From positions 1 through 64,000 of the forward strand of contig CAMDNZ010000013.1 of NCBI GenBank assembly GCA_945903445.1: DNA of 64,000 bases, given 5' to 3'. Position 1 is the first letter of the stretch, and the number at the start of each line of letters is the position of its first letter. Below, one piece after another: positions 9,437 through 17,735 of this stretch. The DNA comes from Bordetella parapertussis (GTDB taxonomy: Bacteria; Pseudomonadota; Gammaproteobacteria; Burkholderiales; Burkholderiaceae_B). Below the pieces are notes generated by a model. That model was given only the letters and a program-made list of their open reading frames with translations. It made no database searches and was not told the origin of the DNA. The position numbers and the translations under genes are program-made.

Positions 9437-10258
9437 ATGTCCGATCTTCCGTCTGTTTCGACACCCCAGCGAGTCCGCCATCCTATTCGTTACCGCTTGA
9501 TCGAGGTCGTGGCGATCGAAGCCATTACGTCGCATATGCGGCGCATCGTGTTCAGTGGCGAGGCGTTGGAAGGCTTCTATAGTCCGGGCTTTGACGATCA
9601 TGTGAAGCTGGTCCTGCCATTGCCCGGCGAGGCGCAACCGGTCGCACCTATCGCCGCCGACGAGGGCTTGAGCTGGGCCTCGGACGCGGTCAAGCCGCTC
9701 ATGCGCGATTACACGCCCAGAGCGTTCGATCAGGCCGCGGGCCGTCTGAGCATCGATTTCGCTTTGCATGACGCCGGGCCCGCGACGCGCTGGGCGCTGA
9801 ACGCTTGTGTGGGCGACAAGCTAGGCATTGCTGGTCCACGCGGCTCGCTGCTGGTTCCCGCCGATTACGACTGGCATCTATTGATGGGTGACAATACGGC
9901 TATACCGGCAATCTCTCGACGGCTGGCCGAGTTACCGGCTACGGCGCGCGCGGTGGTGGCGATCGAAGTCGATGACGCGGCTGATCGGCAGACCCTCACG
10001 CATGAATGTTCCGCAGATATTCAATGGGTGTATCGCCAGGGCGTGCCAGCGGGCGAAAGCCATGCATTGATCGACCATGTACGTGAGTTGAACGTACCGG
10101 ATGGGAGGTACTACGCCTGGGTCGCCTGCGAGACGCATGTCGCGCAGGCCTTGCGTTGCATCTTGCTCGAACGCAAGGGTGCGCGCCGAGATGCGATCAA
10201 GGCCGCCGGCTATTGGCGCTTGGGCAATGCCGGGGTACACGAACCGCTGGCCGATTGA
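9437..10258 (+). CDS. Siderophore-interacting protein / ferric-chelate reductase (ViuB-like)
   Basis: A 273-residue flavoprotein of the SIP family, which reduces ferric siderophores in the cytoplasm with NAD(P)H to release iron. The N-terminal FAD-binding barrel has R-D-Y-T-P-R-A-F-D near residue 90. The segment G-D-K-L-G-I-A-G-P-R-G-S follows and then G-D-N-T-A-I-P-A-I, where most members read G-D-E-T-A. The C-terminus has the family-typical A-A-G-Y-W-R-L-G. Length is typical. No siderophore receptor or transporter gene lies beside it, so the gene stands alone; no Fur box was convincingly identified in the short upstream region. Confidence 0.9.
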   Translation: MSDLPSVSTPQRVRHPIRYRLIEVVAIEAITSHMRRIVFSGEALEGFYSPGFDDHVKLVLPLPGEAQPVAPIAADEGLSWASDAVKPLMRDYTPRAFDQAAGRLSIDFALHDAGPATRWALNACVGDKLGIAGPRGSLLVPADYDWHLLMGDNTAIPAISRRLAELPATARAVVAIEVDDAADRQTLTHECSADIQWVYRQGVPAGESHALIDHVRELNVPDGRYYAWVACETHVAQALRCILLERKGARRDAIKAAGYWRLGNAGVHEPLAD

Positions 10259-10431
10259 TACGTGGGCTGTATCGGCAACCGAAACGCTGTCTCGGTCGAG
10301 CGGTACATCTTGCCGACGGCATGCAAGCGCTCATTCGGCCAGCGGCTTCGGCCCGGCTGAAGGCCCCATTTAATAAAGACTAGTTCCCAGCCCCCCATGT
10401 AGCCACTACCGTACATGCTCAGGAGGAGACA

Positions 10432-11598
10432 ATGAGCATCAACGGAAAAGCTTATATCGTGGGCGCTTACGAGCATCCCACGCGCAAGGCCCCCGATAAG
10501 TCGGTGGCGCAACTGCATGCCGAATGCGCCCGAGGCGCGCTCGAAGACGCCGGACTGAGTCTGTCGGATGTCGACGGCTACTTCTGCGCCGCCGACGCGC
10601 CCGGCCTGGGCATGCTCAATATGGTGGACTACTTGGGCCTGAAGGTTCGGCACGTGGATTCCACCGACACGGGCGGGTCGGCGTACCTTGCCCATGTCTC
10701 GCACGCTGCTCAGGCGATCGCCGCAGGCAAGTGCAACGTCGCCTTGATCACCTTGGCCGGGCGCCCCCGATCGGAAGGGTCTAGCGGTACCCAGCCTCGC
10801 AACTTCGGGGCCAATTTGCCCGACGCACCGTTCGAGTCGCCGTTTCGGGCGGTGACGGTCAACCTGTATGCCATGGTGGCCATGCGCCACATGCACGAAT
10901 TCGGCACCAAGCCCGAGCAACTGGCGTGGATTAAAGTGGCTGCCTCGCATCATGCCCAGCACAATCCGCATGCCATGTTGCGCGATGTCGTCACCGTCGA
11001 AGACGTGCTGGCCTCGCCGTTAATCGCCGACCCCTTGCATCGTCTGGACTGCTGTGTGGTGTCCGATGGGGGCGGCGCGCTGATCGTGGCGCGACCCGAG
11101 ATCGCCGCGGCACTCAAACGTCCCAAGGTCAAGATTCTTGGGGCGGGCGAAGCGGTCAAGGGACAGCTGGGCGGCGCGGTCGATCTGACGTGGTCGGCAG
11201 CGCGTCTGTCCGGTGCGACGGCATTCGACGAGGCACGGGTGAAGCCCGCCGACATCAAATACGCCTCCATTTACGACAGCTTCACCATTACTGTGTTGAT
11301 GCAGTTGGAGGATCTGGGATTTTGCAAAAAAGGCGAGGGCGGCAAGTTCGTTGCCGACGGCAACCTGATCTCGGGCGTGGGCAAGCTGCCGTTCAACACC
11401 GACGGCGGCGGGCTGTGCAATAACCATCCAGCGAATCGGGGCGGGATCACCAAGGTGATCGAAGCCGTGAGGCAACTGCGTGGCGAAGCGCATCCGAACG
11501 TCCAGGTGCCGAATTGCGATCTGGCGCTGGCGCAAGGTACCGGTGGCTACATGGGATCGCGGCACGGCAGCACCACCCTCATCCTCGAACGGGAGTAA
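10432..11598 (+). CDS. Thiolase-like protein lacking the nucleophilic cysteine
   Basis: A 388-residue protein of the SCP2/lipid-transfer thiolase group, with an AGGAGGAGACA ribosome site before the ATG. The fold is recognisable: Y-I-V-G-A-Y-E-H-P-T-R at the start, the D-G-Y-F-C-A-A-D segment, D-G-G-G-A-L-I-V in the middle, and N-T-D-G-G-G-L-C-N-N-H-P-A-N-R-G-G near residue 320. At the position of the acyl-binding cysteine (normally C-[AS]-S-G) the protein reads D-T-G-G-S-A (about residues 79-84). The second cysteine motif near the C-terminus is replaced by G-T-G-G-Y-M-G. It is therefore unlikely to be a normal thiolase. The partner gene six bases downstream encodes a DUF35 protein, the pairing known for steroid side-chain aldolases of the Ltp2/ChsH2 type. 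A retro-aldol role is inferred, not shown. Confidence 0.75.
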   Translation: MSINGKAYIVGAYEHPTRKAPDKSVAQLHAECARGALEDAGLSLSDVDGYFCAADAPGLGMLNMVDYLGLKVRHVDSTDTGGSAYLAHVSHAAQAIAAGKCNVALITLAGRPRSEGSSGTQPRNFGANLPDAPFESPFRAVTVNLYAMVAMRHMHEFGTKPEQLAWIKVAASHHAQHNPHAMLRDVVTVEDVLASPLIADPLHRLDCCVVSDGGGALIVARPEIAAALKRPKVKILGAGEAVKGQLGGAVDLTWSAARLSGATAFDEARVKPADIKYASIYDSFTITVLMQLEDLGFCKKGEGGKFVADGNLISGVGKLPFNTDGGGLCNNHPANRGGITKVIEAVRQLRGEAHPNVQVPNCDLALAQGTGGYMGSRHGSTTLILERE

Positions 11599-11604
11599 AC
11601 AGCC

Positions 11605-12006
11605 ATGCCTACCCCATATATCGACGGCCCCTTGACGGCGCCAACGGTCAACCCGGAAAACACGGCGTTTTGGGAGGGCGCAAGCGCCCACAAGCTGATG
11701 CTGCGTTTTTGCACCAACTGCGACAAGCCTCACTGGTATCCGCGTGCCTTGTGTCCGTTTTGCATGAGTGAGACGACGTGGCGCGAGGCCAGCGGCCGTG
11801 GCCATATCTATAGTTTCAGCGTCACCCGTCGTGCCGGGCCGCAGGCATTTTGCATCGCCTACGTGAGATTGGAAGAGGGCACGACGATGATGAGCAACAT
11901 CGTCGATTGCGATCTGGACGAGGTGCATATCGGACAGGCCGTTCAGGCCGTATTCAAACCGACCGAAGAAGGCGCCCCCCCCGTTCCGATGTTCAAACCG
12001 ATCTGA
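11605..12006 (+). CDS. DUF35 zinc-ribbon/OB-fold protein
   Basis: A 133-residue acyl-CoA-binding-type OB-fold protein. The N-terminal rubredoxin-like zinc ribbon is complete: C-T-N-C at about residues 36-39 and C-P-F-C about 15 residues later. The OB-fold that follows (G-R-G-H-I-Y-S-F-S-V-T-R and A-Y-V-R-L-E-E-G) has the typical family layout, and the length is normal. It is six bases after the thiolase-like gene in the same operon. Proteins of this family commonly form complexes with thiolase-like partners and can help bind their CoA ester substrate; that complex is inferred here from gene pairing. Confidence 0.88.
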   Translation: MPTPYIDGPLTAPTVNPENTAFWEGASAHKLMLRFCTNCDKPHWYPRALCPFCMSETTWREASGRGHIYSFSVTRRAGPQAFCIAYVRLEEGTTMMSNIVDCDLDEVHIGQAVQAVFKPTEEGAPPVPMFKPI

Positions 12007-12054
12007 TCGGCACGAATATTGCTCTGCGCCCATATTCAAGACAAATAACAGGGG

Positions 12055-13209
12055 ATGGGCGTGAGCGACACTCACCAGGGCACTGCGGCCCCGGTCGTAC
12101 CGGCCAACACGCCAATCGAACCCGTCGCCATCGACGATGGCAGCGGTCACGTTGTCCACAAATTTCACGCTCGCAACGTCTCGCTTATCGTTGTCGCGGT
12201 GCTGGCCACCCTGTTTGCTTTGAAGTCGGCTATCGCATTCGTGGTGCCTTTGGTGCTGGCAATCATTCTGGCCTATGCACTGGATCCTATCGTTGCGTTT
12301 CTAGAGCGCCGGGGTATCCCCAGACCCTTGGCGACGCTGCTGCTGATGGCCGCCTTGTTGGCGGCCATCGCTTTCGGTGCTCTGGCTTTGCAAGCCCAAG
12401 TCGTCGCCGTTATCAATGCGCTGCCGGACATTTCCGCGAAGGTGTCGCGCTCGCTATCCGATTTTGCGACAGGCGACGGCTCGGCACTGGATAAGCTGCG
12501 TCGTGCTGCCGCCGTGTTCCAAAGCGGTGGACGCCGCGCTGCCATGCCGCCGCCCGCAGACGTACCGATAGACGAGTTGCTGCTGGCCGGGTCGATGGGG
12601 TTTGCGACCTTTCTGGCGCAAGCCACCATGGTGATATTCCTGGTGTTTTTCTTGCTGATGGCGGGCAATACCTTCAAGCGCAAGTTCGTCAAAGTGGCGG
12701 GTCGCTCGTTTAGTCAAAAGCGAATCAGTGTCCACATGCTCGACGAAATCAACCGGTCGATTCAGCGCTATCTGCTGATGATGCTGGTCACCAATGTCGC
12801 GCTCGGCGTGTTGACGTATTTAGCTTTCAAGATGCTCGGTCTGGCCAATGCCGGAACCTGGGCGGTGGTGGCCGCTGCCCTGCACATCGTGCCTTATTTC
12901 GGGCCGCTGCTGGTGGCAGTGGGCACGGGCGTGGCGGCCATCATTCAGTTCGGCAATGTCGGCACCGCGCTGTTGGTGGCCGGTGCTTCGGTCGCGGTAG
13001 CCGTCTTGATCGGTATCGTGGTGACAACTTGGATGTCGGGGCGGATCGCTCGCATGAACGCTGTGGCGGTATTCGTCGTCCTGTTGTTGTTCACTTGGCT
13101 GTGGGGGATCTGGGGTACGCTCTTGTCGATTCCGCTCGCATTCATCGCCAAGGTGATCGCCGACCATGTCGAAGGGTTGGAGGGCGTCTCGGAGTTTCTG
13201 GGTGAATAA
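12055..13209 (+). CDS. AI-2E / PerM-family membrane transporter
   Basis: A 384-residue inner-membrane protein of the AI-2 exporter (PerM/UPF0118) family. About seven to eight hydrophobic segments are visible. A pair at residues 40-75 is followed by P-L-V-L-A-I-I-L-A-Y-A-L-D-P-I-V and the typical L-E-R-R-G-I-P-R-P-L-A-T. A soluble middle segment comes next, then helices around 195, 245, 270 and 320-360, with the family's W-L-W-G-I-W-G-x-L-L-S-I-P-L near the end. The middle segment is less conserved and Pro/Arg-rich. The substrate is unknown; family members range from signal exporters to ion antiporters. Start is ATG 12055, or the in-frame GTG two codons later, which has the better-spaced GGGGA. 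Its 3' end overlaps the sirtuin gene by eight bases. Confidence 0.88.
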   Translation: MGVSDTHQGTAAPVVPANTPIEPVAIDDGSGHVVHKFHARNVSLIVVAVLATLFALKSAIAFVVPLVLAIILAYALDPIVAFLERRGIPRPLATLLLMAALLAAIAFGALALQAQVVAVINALPDISAKVSRSLSDFATGDGSALDKLRRAAAVFQSGGRRAAMPPPADVPIDELLLAGSMGFATFLAQATMVIFLVFFLLMAGNTFKRKFVKVAGRSFSQKRISVHMLDEINRSIQRYLLMMLVTNVALGVLTYLAFKMLGLANAGTWAVVAAALHIVPYFGPLLVAVGTGVAAIIQFGNVGTALLVAGASVAVAVLIGIVVTTWMSGRIARMNAVAVFVVLLLFTWLWGIWGTLLSIPLAFIAKVIADHVEGLEGVSEFLGE

Positions 13210-14026
13210 GATCGCTGACGCTACGCAGTCGTTAGAGGCATTCGTCGATGCGTACCCTCGGCTCTTCGTGTTGACGGGTGCGGGGGTGAGTACCGACTCA
13301 GGCATTCCCGATTATCGCAATCGGGCCGGGCAGTGGAAGCGTCCGCCGCCCATGACCTATGCCTTGTTCATGGGCGATTCGGCAGCTCGGGCGCGCTATT
13401 GGGCACGTAGCATGGTTGGCTGGCGCGCATTTGGCGTGGCGGCGCCGAACGACGCGCATCGCGCGTTGGCCGCCATGGAGCGGGAAGGGCGCATCGAACT
13501 GCTGGTCACACAAAACGTTGATCGGCTTCATCAGATCGCCGGCAGCCGTGCGGTCGTCGATCTGCATGGCCGTCTCGATCAGGTGCGGTGCATGGCGTGC
13601 GAGGCGCGGCTGCATCGGCGTCATTGGCAAGACAGCCTGGAGGCTTTGAATCCTGCGTGGTCTAGCCGCGAGGCCGACATCGCGCCCGATGGCGATGCCG
13701 ACCTCGATGAAACCGATTTTTCGTCGTTCGTCGTGCCGCCGTGTCCGCGCTGCGGTGGAGTCGTCAAACCCGATGTCGTGTTTTTCGGCGAGAACGTCCC
13801 GCCGGAGCGTGGCAGGCAGGCCATGGCGGCATTGACGTCGGCCGATGCCGTGCTGGTGCTGGGCTCGTCGCTGATGGTGTATTCGGGCTATCGATTCGCT
13901 CTGGCAGCGGTGCGGGAGGGCAAGCCGCTGGCAGCGGTCAATCTGGGCCATACGCGTGCCGATGGCATGTTGTCGCTGAAGCTCGACGTGCCCGTCGGTC
14001 AAGCCCTCGAACCGTGGATGTCATAA
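13202..14026 (+). CDS. NAD-dependent protein deacylase, Sir2 family (SIRT4-like class)
   Basis: A sirtuin of about 274 residues. Motifs in order: T-G-A-G-V-S-T-D-S-G-I-P-D-Y-R (NAD binding), T-Q-N-V-D-R-L-H, the catalytic histidine in D-L-H-G-R-L, a four-cysteine zinc site (C-M-A-C and C-P-R-C), K-P-D-V-V-F-F-G-E-N-V-P, and G-S-S-L-M-V-Y-S-G. The A-P-N-D-A-H-R and E-N-V-P features are those of class II (SIRT4-like) sirtuins. GTG at 13202 is preferred as start: it has GGAG seven bases upstream and overlaps the preceding stop (GTGAATAA). An ATG at 13166 would put 12 unlike residues inside the PerM gene. It removes acetyl or other acyl groups from lysines; targets are unknown. Confidence 0.9.
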   Translation: MNKIADATQSLEAFVDAYPRLFVLTGAGVSTDSGIPDYRNRAGQWKRPPPMTYALFMGDSAARARYWARSMVGWRAFGVAAPNDAHRALAAMEREGRIELLVTQNVDRLHQIAGSRAVVDLHGRLDQVRCMACEARLHRRHWQDSLEALNPAWSSREADIAPDGDADLDETDFSSFVVPPCPRCGGVVKPDVVFFGENVPPERGRQAMAALTSADAVLVLGSSLMVYSGYRFALAAVREGKPLAAVNLGHTRADGMLSLKLDVPVGQALEPWMS

Positions 14027-14036
14027 GACTGCGCGT

Positions 14037-14933
14037 CTATGCCAGTTGCGCCAGGGCCTGGCTCAATCGTTGCGCGTTGCGCATGCCCTGATCTTGGTAG
14101 TTGGTGTTCAATACGACGTGAGTGCGCGCGATCGCTGCCGATAAACGTTTGATGTGCGCGGCTAGATCGGCCAGCTTGTCGTCGCTGTATTCATACATGA
14201 ACCGCCCGGAAGAAGCGCCGGTTCGGGCATGCCACGCCTGGGCATTACGCCCGTGTAGCCGAACGATCGCCAGATCGGGGTGCGTCGATGTCCATACAGC
14301 GGGCGCCGTGTCGTCGAATCCTTCGGGAGAATCGACCACGGTATGTACGGCGCCTATTTCTCGCTGCCATGCCAATGTCGCCGCGCGCTGTGCGCCGGTC
14401 AACCACGAGCGATGACGCCATTTGACGGAGAACGTGTGATCCGACAATTGCCGGGCAGTGCGTTCGACCAAAGCGTGACCACGTGTATCGGGTCGAACCC
14501 AATGCGGGAACTGACAATGAATGGCATCGAGTCGTCCTGCCAGACGAAGTGGTTCCAGACCTTCTAAGAATCGGCTCCACAAGACTTGCACGATGTCTGC
14601 CGGTAGCTGATTTTCGAAGACGCTGGCCTTCGCAAAACACGCTCCGAGGTCTTGTCGGATATCGATGGGGAACGCCGCCACCGGCGTCGGGTGACCGGTG
14701 AACAAGCGGAACGCCTTGGCGTGAAAGCGGAAGCGATCTGGGGTGTGTCTGGCCCACCGATCAACACGCTGCGCGTCGGGTAGTGCGTAATAACTGCCAT
14801 TGATTTCGACCAGTGGAAACTGGTTGGCATAGTAGGCCAGACGCTCGGCAGGCGAACGTACGCCGGGCGGATAAAAACAACCCGACGCCAAAAGGGTCGG
14901 GTCGGTCCATGATGCGGTGCCGATGCGGATCAT
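14037..14933 (-). CDS. DUF72 (YecE-like) family protein
   Basis: A 298-residue protein with a predicted TIM-barrel fold of the DUF72 family, whose function is not established. Typical blocks are I-R-I-G-T-A-S-W-T-D-P at the start, L-A-Y-Y-A-N-Q-F-P-L-V-E-I-N-G-S-Y-Y, F-R-F-H-A-K-A-F near residue 88, the S-V-K-W-R-H-R-S-W strand, and R-L-H-G-R-N-A-Q-A-W toward the end. Length is typical. It is convergent with the sirtuin gene (ten bases between the ends) and upstream of nothing obvious. The neighbouring DUF2383 gene is on the same strand, 33 bases upstream, so the two may be co-transcribed. Confidence 0.88.
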   Translation of the reverse strand: MIRIGTASWTDPTLLASGCFYPPGVRSPAERLAYYANQFPLVEINGSYYALPDAQRVDRWARHTPDRFRFHAKAFRLFTGHPTPVAAFPIDIRQDLGACFAKASVFENQLPADIVQVLWSRFLEGLEPLRLAGRLDAIHCQFPHWVRPDTRGHALVERTARQLSDHTFSVKWRHRSWLTGAQRAATLAWQREIGAVHTVVDSPEGFDDTAPAVWTSTHPDLAIVRLHGRNAQAWHARTGASSGRFMYEYSDDKLADLAAHIKRLSAAIARTHVVLNTNYQDQGMRNAQRLSQALAQLA

Positions 14934-14966
14934 TGCGCCATTGTAGGCGGTCGAGATCCGCGCATT

Positions 14967-15416
14967 TTAATTCGAAGCGCGGTACTGGTTGCGCAGGTCG
15001 CGAATCTGATCGTGGTTGCGCAGCACGCCATCGTATTGACGTTGTACCAGCAGACGAATGTTGTCGGGCAAGGTTTCTTTCAGCGCATCGCCGTAGTCTT
15101 TTTTGGCGACGTCTTCGCCGCGCTCGCATTCTTCCAAAATGGCGGTATCGGTACGACCGGCCACGGCGGCCTTCAGGTTCAGCCAGCCACGGTGTACCGC
15201 TCCGGCCACCGTACCCGAATCTTCGGGCTTGCCGCCCAGTTGGATCACAGCGGCTTGCAGTTCGGCGGCACCGGCGCCGCAATCCGCCGCACGCTGTTGG
15301 AACAGCGATTTTAATTGAGGATTCTTGGTGTCTTCGGCGGCAGCCTGAAAGCCTTTCTCGCCATTTTTCGACGTTTCAATGAGCTCGTTCAGCAGTTTGA
15401 CGGTTTTGTCGGCCAT
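14967..15416 (-). CDS. PA2169/DUF2383-family four-helix-bundle protein
   Basis: A 149-residue all-helical protein of the PA2169 family (DUF2383), related in fold to ferritin-like bundles. The characteristic beginning (L-N-E-L-I-E-T-S-K-N-G-E-K-G-F) and the block E-E-C-E-R-G-E-D-V-A-K-K-D-Y near residue 95 are present. The R-G-W-L-N-L-K-A-A-V-A-G segment lies between them. Members are often stress-induced; their biochemical role is unproven. A ribosome site (TAGGAGGCACACC, read on the minus strand) precedes the ATG at 15416. No signal peptide or membrane segment is seen. Confidence 0.88.
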   Translation of the reverse strand: MADKTVKLLNELIETSKNGEKGFQAAAEDTKNPQLKSLFQQRAADCGAGAAELQAAVIQLGGKPEDSGTVAGAVHRGWLNLKAAVAGRTDTAILEECERGEDVAKKDYGDALKETLPDNIRLLVQRQYDGVLRNHDQIRDLRNQYRASN

Positions 15417-15562
15417 GGTGTGCCTCCTAATAAAATTAGTGAATTGACCGGACGCTTTCCGATATCCGGGTTAACGATGACTTCGCAATCCCTGTGCCTG
15501 CGCGTTGGGGGCGAGCTGTTGTTTTGTACAGTGCTATAGTGGCCCCTCATCGAGTTCCTGCT

Positions 15563-17671
15563 ATGTTCGCCCCTACTCTTCAGACTACTTCGCCCCTCGA
15601 GTCGGGCGACACCTATCGCGCCGATCCTTTGGCAGGACTGAATCCGGCCCAGCGCGAGGCGGTGCTGCACGGCTTGCTTGCACCTGATCTGCGCGCATTG
15701 CTCGTCATTGCAGGGGCCGGGTCGGGTAAGACCAGCACGCTGGCGCACCGGGTAGGCCAATTGATCAAGCATGGGGTCGATCCGCAGCGTATCCTGCTGC
15801 TGACGTTTTCGCGTCGGGCGTCGCTTGAAATGCAGCAACGGGTAGGGGGGGTATTAGCGGCGGCGACCGGCTCGCGTGCATCCAGCGAGCTGCGACTGCC
15901 ATGGGCGGGTACGTTTCATAGCATCGGTGCGCGTTTACTGCGCGATTGTGCCCATCTCATCGGTCTACCCGAGACGTTTACGGTGCACGATCGCGCCGAC
16001 GCCGAAGATCTGATAGGGTGGGTGCGTCACGATCTGGGGCACTCGGCATCGAAGTCGCGCTTTCCCTTGAAGGGCACTTGCCTGTCAATTTATTCCAGGG
16101 TGGTGAACAGCCGCGAGCCCTTGGCCGATGTATTGCGCCAGCATTTTCCCTGGTGCGAAGCCTGGGCCGACGAACTCAAGAAAATGTTTGCCGCCTATGC
16201 GCGCAGCAAACACGATCAACATATTCTCGATTACGACGATCTGCTGTTGTATTGGCGTGAAGTCATGCAGGACGCTGCTTTGGCCAGCGATATCGGTGCT
16301 CGTTTCGATCATGTGCTGGTGGATGAATACCAGGACACCAATGCCCTGCAGGCCGAGATCCTGTTGGCGCTCAAGCCGACCGGCTGCGGGTTGACGGTGG
16401 TGGGTGACGACGCGCAGTCGATCTATGCCTTCAGAGCGGCAACAGTGCGCAACATTCTCGATTTTCCCTCCAAGTTCGGTCGGCCGGCGCGTATCGTCAC
16501 GCTAGAGCGCAACTATCGCTCGACTCAGCCCATCCTCGATGCATCCAATGCGGTCATCGCTCAGGCCAAAGAGCGTTATGCCAAAGCCTTGTGGACCGAC
16601 AAGCGTTCGTCCGACCAACCGAAGCTGGTGACGGTCAGCGACGAGGCCGGGCAGGCTCGATGGATCGCAGATCGAGTTCTAGAGGCCCGAGAGGCAGGCG
16701 TGGCGCTGACCTCGCAAGCGGCCTTGTTTCGTACCTCGCATCACGGCGCAGCGCTCGAACTCGAACTCACGCGCCGCAATATACCGTTCGTGAAGTTCGG
16801 AGGGCTCAAATTTCTGGAGGCTGCCCATGTCAAGGATCTGGTGGCGATGTTGCGTTTTGCACAGCATCCGCAAAATCGGTTGGCAGGTTTTCGAATCCTT
16901 CAGCGTGTGGCGGGTATCGGTCCGGCCAAAGCTGGACGGCTGATGGACGGTCTGGCGCAGGCAAGCGATGCGCGCACCGTGCTGCGTGACTTCAATCCCG
17001 GCGCTTCAGCGGAGCAAGACTGGGCTGCATTTCGGCAGGCGTACGAGCGTTTGCGCGAACCCGGTTTGGCGTGGCCCACCGATCTGGATATTGCTTTCGG
17101 ATGGTACGGCGACCAGCTCGACCGGCTGTTCGACGATGCCCGAGTGCGGCGGGCCGATCTCGATCAGCTCTTGCGGCTTGCTCCCGGATACGCCAGCCGC
17201 GAGCATTTTCTGACCGAATTGACCTTGGATCCGCCGGATGCGACCAGCGCCGAATCGGGCGTGCCCTTGTTGGATGAGGACTACATGATTCTGTCCACCA
17301 TTCACTCGGCCAAAGGACAGGAGTGGCGTTCGGTTTATGTTCTGAATGTCGTCGATGGGTGTTTGCCATCGGATATGAGTACGGGCAGCGAAGCCGACAT
17401 CGAAGAAGAGCGTCGGCTGCTGTATGTGGCCATGACGCGCGCGCGCCAATCCTTGCATGTGATCGTGCCGCAACGGTTTTACGTCACGCAGCAGACTGCA
17501 ATGGGCGATCGCCATGTGTACGGCACGCGGTCGCGATTCATCTATGATGCCATGCTGCCGCTGTTCGAACACCTGCCCAAACCGCCGCCGCTGGGCAGTT
17601 TGCCTGCACGCATCGAGGCCAAACCGGCGTCTTTGGATATCGCCAAGCGAATCGGCGCGATCTGGCAATGA
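15563..17671 (+). CDS. ATP-dependent 3'-5' DNA helicase, UvrD/Rep superfamily
   Basis: A 702-residue superfamily 1A helicase. Visible are the Q-motif region L-N-P-A-Q-R-E-A-V, Walker A G-A-G-S-G-K-T-S-T, motif Ia (L-L-T-F-S-R-R-A), the DExx box V-D-E-Y-Q-D-T-N, motif III G-D-D-A-Q-S-I-Y-A-F-R, motif IV (N-Y-R-S-T-Q-P-I), and motifs V-VI (S-T-I-H-S-A-K-G-Q-E-W, then V-A-M-T-R-A-R). It is a little shorter than UvrD (about 720), with a C-terminal tail ending in IGAIWQ. It could act in repair or replication restart; sequence alone does not distinguish the UvrD, Rep and accessory types. The ATG at 15563 is chosen over 15494 because the extra residues are unlike the family. A terminator follows the stop immediately. 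Confidence 0.88.
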   Translation: MFAPTLQTTSPLESGDTYRADPLAGLNPAQREAVLHGLLAPDLRALLVIAGAGSGKTSTLAHRVGQLIKHGVDPQRILLLTFSRRASLEMQQRVGGVLAAATGSRASSELRLPWAGTFHSIGARLLRDCAHLIGLPETFTVHDRADAEDLIGWVRHDLGHSASKSRFPLKGTCLSIYSRVVNSREPLADVLRQHFPWCEAWADELKKMFAAYARSKHDQHILDYDDLLLYWREVMQDAALASDIGARFDHVLVDEYQDTNALQAEILLALKPTGCGLTVVGDDAQSIYAFRAATVRNILDFPSKFGRPARIVTLERNYRSTQPILDASNAVIAQAKERYAKALWTDKRSSDQPKLVTVSDEAGQARWIADRVLEAREAGVALTSQAALFRTSHHGAALELELTRRNIPFVKFGGLKFLEAAHVKDLVAMLRFAQHPQNRLAGFRILQRVAGIGPAKAGRLMDGLAQASDARTVLRDFNPGASAEQDWAAFRQAYERLREPGLAWPTDLDIAFGWYGDQLDRLFDDARVRRADLDQLLRLAPGYASREHFLTELTLDPPDATSAESGVPLLDEDYMILSTIHSAKGQEWRSVYVLNVVDGCLPSDMSTGSEADIEEERRLLYVAMTRARQSLHVIVPQRFYVTQQTAMGDRHVYGTRSRFIYDAMLPLFEHLPKPPPLGSLPARIEAKPASLDIAKRIGAIWQ

Positions 17672-17673
17672 AA

Positions 17674-17717
17674 AAGCCCCCGGTCGCTGGACGTGGTGTC
17701 CGGCCAAGCGGGGGCTT
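17674..17717. terminator. Bidirectional intrinsic terminator
   Basis: The inverted repeat AAGCCCCCG ... CGGGGGCTT (17674-17682 and 17709-17717) has an A-run on its left and lies between the convergent helicase and H1-like genes, so it can end transcription from both sides. The long loop can form extra pairing (GGTC/GGCC-type) inside. Confidence 0.7.
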
Positions 17718-17735
17718 CGATCCTGCGTTCACATC

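Noticed and set aside
9111..9464. Minus-strand frame of 117 codons in the autotransporter/SIP intergenic region
   Set aside because: It overlaps the starts of two solid genes, has no family features and no ribosome site.
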